The notes under the pieces are model-generated. The model had not been told where the DNA came from. It saw only the letters and a program-made list of their open reading frames with translations, and did no database searches. A DNA stretch of 32,548 nucleotides. Source: Bacteroidota bacterium. Lineage in GTDB: Bacteria; Bacteroidota; Bacteroidia; Chitinophagales; Chitinophagaceae. Positions within the stretch are counted from its first letter, which is position 1. Each line of letters begins with the position of its first letter. The position numbers and the translations under genes are program-made. The stretch spans positions 1 to 32,548 of the forward strand of contig JAEZDC010000049.1 of NCBI GenBank assembly GCA_023429825.1, given 5' to 3'. Shown here piece by piece: positions 31,606 through 32,548 of the stretch.

Positions 31606-32388
31606 ATGTTAGAGTTTGTTGATACCCACTGTCATTTATACTTGCCTGAGTTCAAAAATGATTTAAGCGCTGTTCTTCAAAGAGCGAAAAGCTCAGGGAT
31701 AAGCCGGTTTTACTTGCCGGCTATTGATAGCTCAACTTTGGAGGATATGCTGGCGTTGGAACAACTCTTTCCTCAGGAGTGTATTCCCATGATGGGATTA
31801 CATCCTTGCAGTGTGAATGAAAATCTACAGCAAGAGCTTGACCTGATCGAAGAGATGCTTAGCAAAAGAAAGTTTGTAGCCATAGGTGAGATAGGGTTGG
31901 ACTTCCACTGGGATCTTACGCATAAGGATAAACAATATGAAGCTTTCAATTTTCAAATGGAACTCGCATTGAAGTACCAGTTGCCGATAGTGATCCATTC
32001 ACGAAATGCGATGAGGGAATGCATTGATGCAGTAAAGCCTTTTGCGGCTAGAGGTCTTAGAGGAATATTTCATTGCTTTGGCGATAGCCTTACCCTTGCA
32101 AATGAAATTATTGAAATGAACTTTTATTTAGGAATTGGCGGGGTGATCACATACAAAAAGTCGGGATTAGCGGACGTGATAAAAGATGTTTCTCTGAATC
32201 ATATTGTTTTAGAAACGGATGCGCCTTATCTAACGCCTGTTCCTTTCAGAGGTAAGAGAAATGAAAGCAGTTATATAAAATATGTTGCCGATAAAATAGC
32301 GGAAGTAAAGCAATTATCACTTGAACAGATCGCTGAGATCACTACTGCAAATGCTGAAAGAATTTTCAGGTGCAGGGTTGGTGAGTAA
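31606..32388 (+). CDS. TatD family metal-dependent DNase
   Basis: A 260-residue TIM-barrel hydrolase of the TatD family, members of which act as 3'-5' exonucleases on DNA. The metal ligands are all in place: FVDTHCHLYLPEF (two His), GEIGLDFH (Glu), VIHSRNA (His), FHCFGDS (His) and LETDAPYLTP (Asp). The start MLEFVDTHCHL is the normal family start. It is cytoplasmic; the cellular role in Bacteroidota is not firmly known (DNA repair or degradation). It is monocistronic, with a 290-base gap upstream and a dispersed repeat starting 9 bases after its stop. Confidence 0.95.
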   Translation: MLEFVDTHCHLYLPEFKNDLSAVLQRAKSSGISRFYLPAIDSSTLEDMLALEQLFPQECIPMMGLHPCSVNENLQQELDLIEEMLSKRKFVAIGEIGLDFHWDLTHKDKQYEAFNFQMELALKYQLPIVIHSRNAMRECIDAVKPFAARGLRGIFHCFGDSLTLANEIIEMNFYLGIGGVITYKKSGLADVIKDVSLNHIVLETDAPYLTPVPFRGKRNESSYIKYVADKIAEVKQLSLEQIAEITTANAERIFRCRVGE

Positions 32389-32397
32389 TGATATGAC

Positions 32398-32447
32398 GTA
32401 CAAGAGTGCGACGCAACGAAGCTGATAGTAGCATTTAAGCTTAGTAC
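32398..32447 (+). repeat. Dispersed intergenic repeat, copy 5
   Basis: Begins with GTACAAGAGTGCGACGCAAC and ends in GCTTAGTAC. It lies between the tatD stop and the terminator of the minus-strand tRNA, 9 bases after the stop codon. Confidence 0.85.
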
Positions 32448-32451
32448 ATAA

Positions 32452-32488
32452 TTAAAAAGCCCTGAAGACTTCTTCAAGCTTCAAGGCT
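32452..32488 (-). terminator. Intrinsic terminator downstream of the tRNA
   Basis: On the minus strand AGCCTTGAAG pairs with CTTCAGGGCT (10 bp with one G-U) around an 11-base loop, followed by TTTTTAATT. It lies 22 bases after the 3' end of the tRNA. Confidence 0.85.
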
Positions 32489-32509
32489 AAACCATGAGAA
32501 AAACCATTG

Positions 32510-32548
32510 CTGTAGGGGGAGGGTTCGAACCTCCACGAGGCAGTTAGC
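32510..32548 (-). tRNA. 3' part of a tRNA, probably tRNA-Ser (cut by the right edge)
   Basis: The minus strand shows a T arm (GGAGG, loop TTCGAAC, CCTCC), an acceptor 3' strand CCCTACA and discriminator G. Upstream of the T arm, GCCTCG and a five-base loop TAACT could be the distal part of a long variable arm, which together with G73 points to tRNA-Ser. The 5' half and the anticodon stem lie beyond the window. If the variable arm reading is wrong, the visible GCT could instead be misread as an anticodon. CCA is not encoded. A terminator follows at 32452-32488. Confidence 0.72.

Noticed and set aside
32542..32548. GCT at the window edge as the anticodon of a tRNA with a short variable loop
   Set aside because: The discriminator G and the possible GCCTCG variable-arm strand fit tRNA-Ser with a long arm better; the 5' half is needed to decide.

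Overview
The window looks like a chromosomal segment of a Bacteroidota bacterium, most likely family Chitinophagaceae. The family is inferred, not proven. Evidence: a PorP/SprF-type type IX secretion protein, many Bacteroidota-style lipoproteins, almost no Shine-Dalgarno sequences, and several upstream motifs that fit the Bacteroidota promoter (-7 TAnnTTTG, three of them the identical TACTTTTG). There is no phage, transposase, CRISPR array or rRNA. Most of the window is ordinary housekeeping and envelope genes in short operons on both strands.

Layout. Bases 1-4,040 hold the N-terminal part of a radical SAM enzyme (-), a membrane-anchored GH25 muramidase, a small membrane protein, an SDR oxidoreductase, a GT2-like glycosyltransferase (-) and a DUF6265-like lipoprotein. 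Bases 4,147-9,274 hold lysS (-), a small lipoprotein (-), and a candidate PadR-controlled unit on the minus strand: a 65-residue protein, padR and a tandem-PspC membrane protein, with a perfect 27-bp palindrome upstream. Bases 9,469-14,283 hold an aldehyde dehydrogenase that starts with TTG, a DUF2911 protein, an AcpH-like protein translationally coupled to a secreted alpha/beta hydrolase, and a PepSY-like periplasmic protein. Next come a deoxyhypusine-synthase-like enzyme (14,402-15,376) and a deoxyribose-catabolism cluster made of deoC, a full aldehyde dehydrogenase and a shortened, probably non-catalytic one. Bases 21,592-32,388 hold a SPOR protein with an M20 amidohydrolase, a secreted YD-like protein (-), atpG, scpB, porP (-), upp (-), anmK, a MuiA-type DUF4139 protein, a lipoprotein and tatD. 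The right edge cuts the 3' half of a tRNA, probably tRNA-Ser (-).

The most unusual part is an AT-richer module (16,546-18,974) lying between deoC and its aldehyde dehydrogenase genes. It encodes an HExxH metallopeptidase-like lipoprotein followed by two paralogous small secreted proteins. Directly before the second small gene, a 98-bp stretch is a decayed copy of the 3' end of the metallopeptidase gene, with one single-base frameshift and one codon lost. The ancestral unit was therefore [metallopeptidase lipoprotein + small exported protein], duplicated in tandem, with the second peptidase later deleted. I do not recognise this pair as a described system.

The second unusual feature is a dispersed intergenic repeat of about 50 bp with the core AGTGCGACGCAA. 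It occurs five times (1,731; 18,982; 24,205; 26,116; 32,398), never inside a convincing gene. Four copies are on the plus strand and one on the minus strand.
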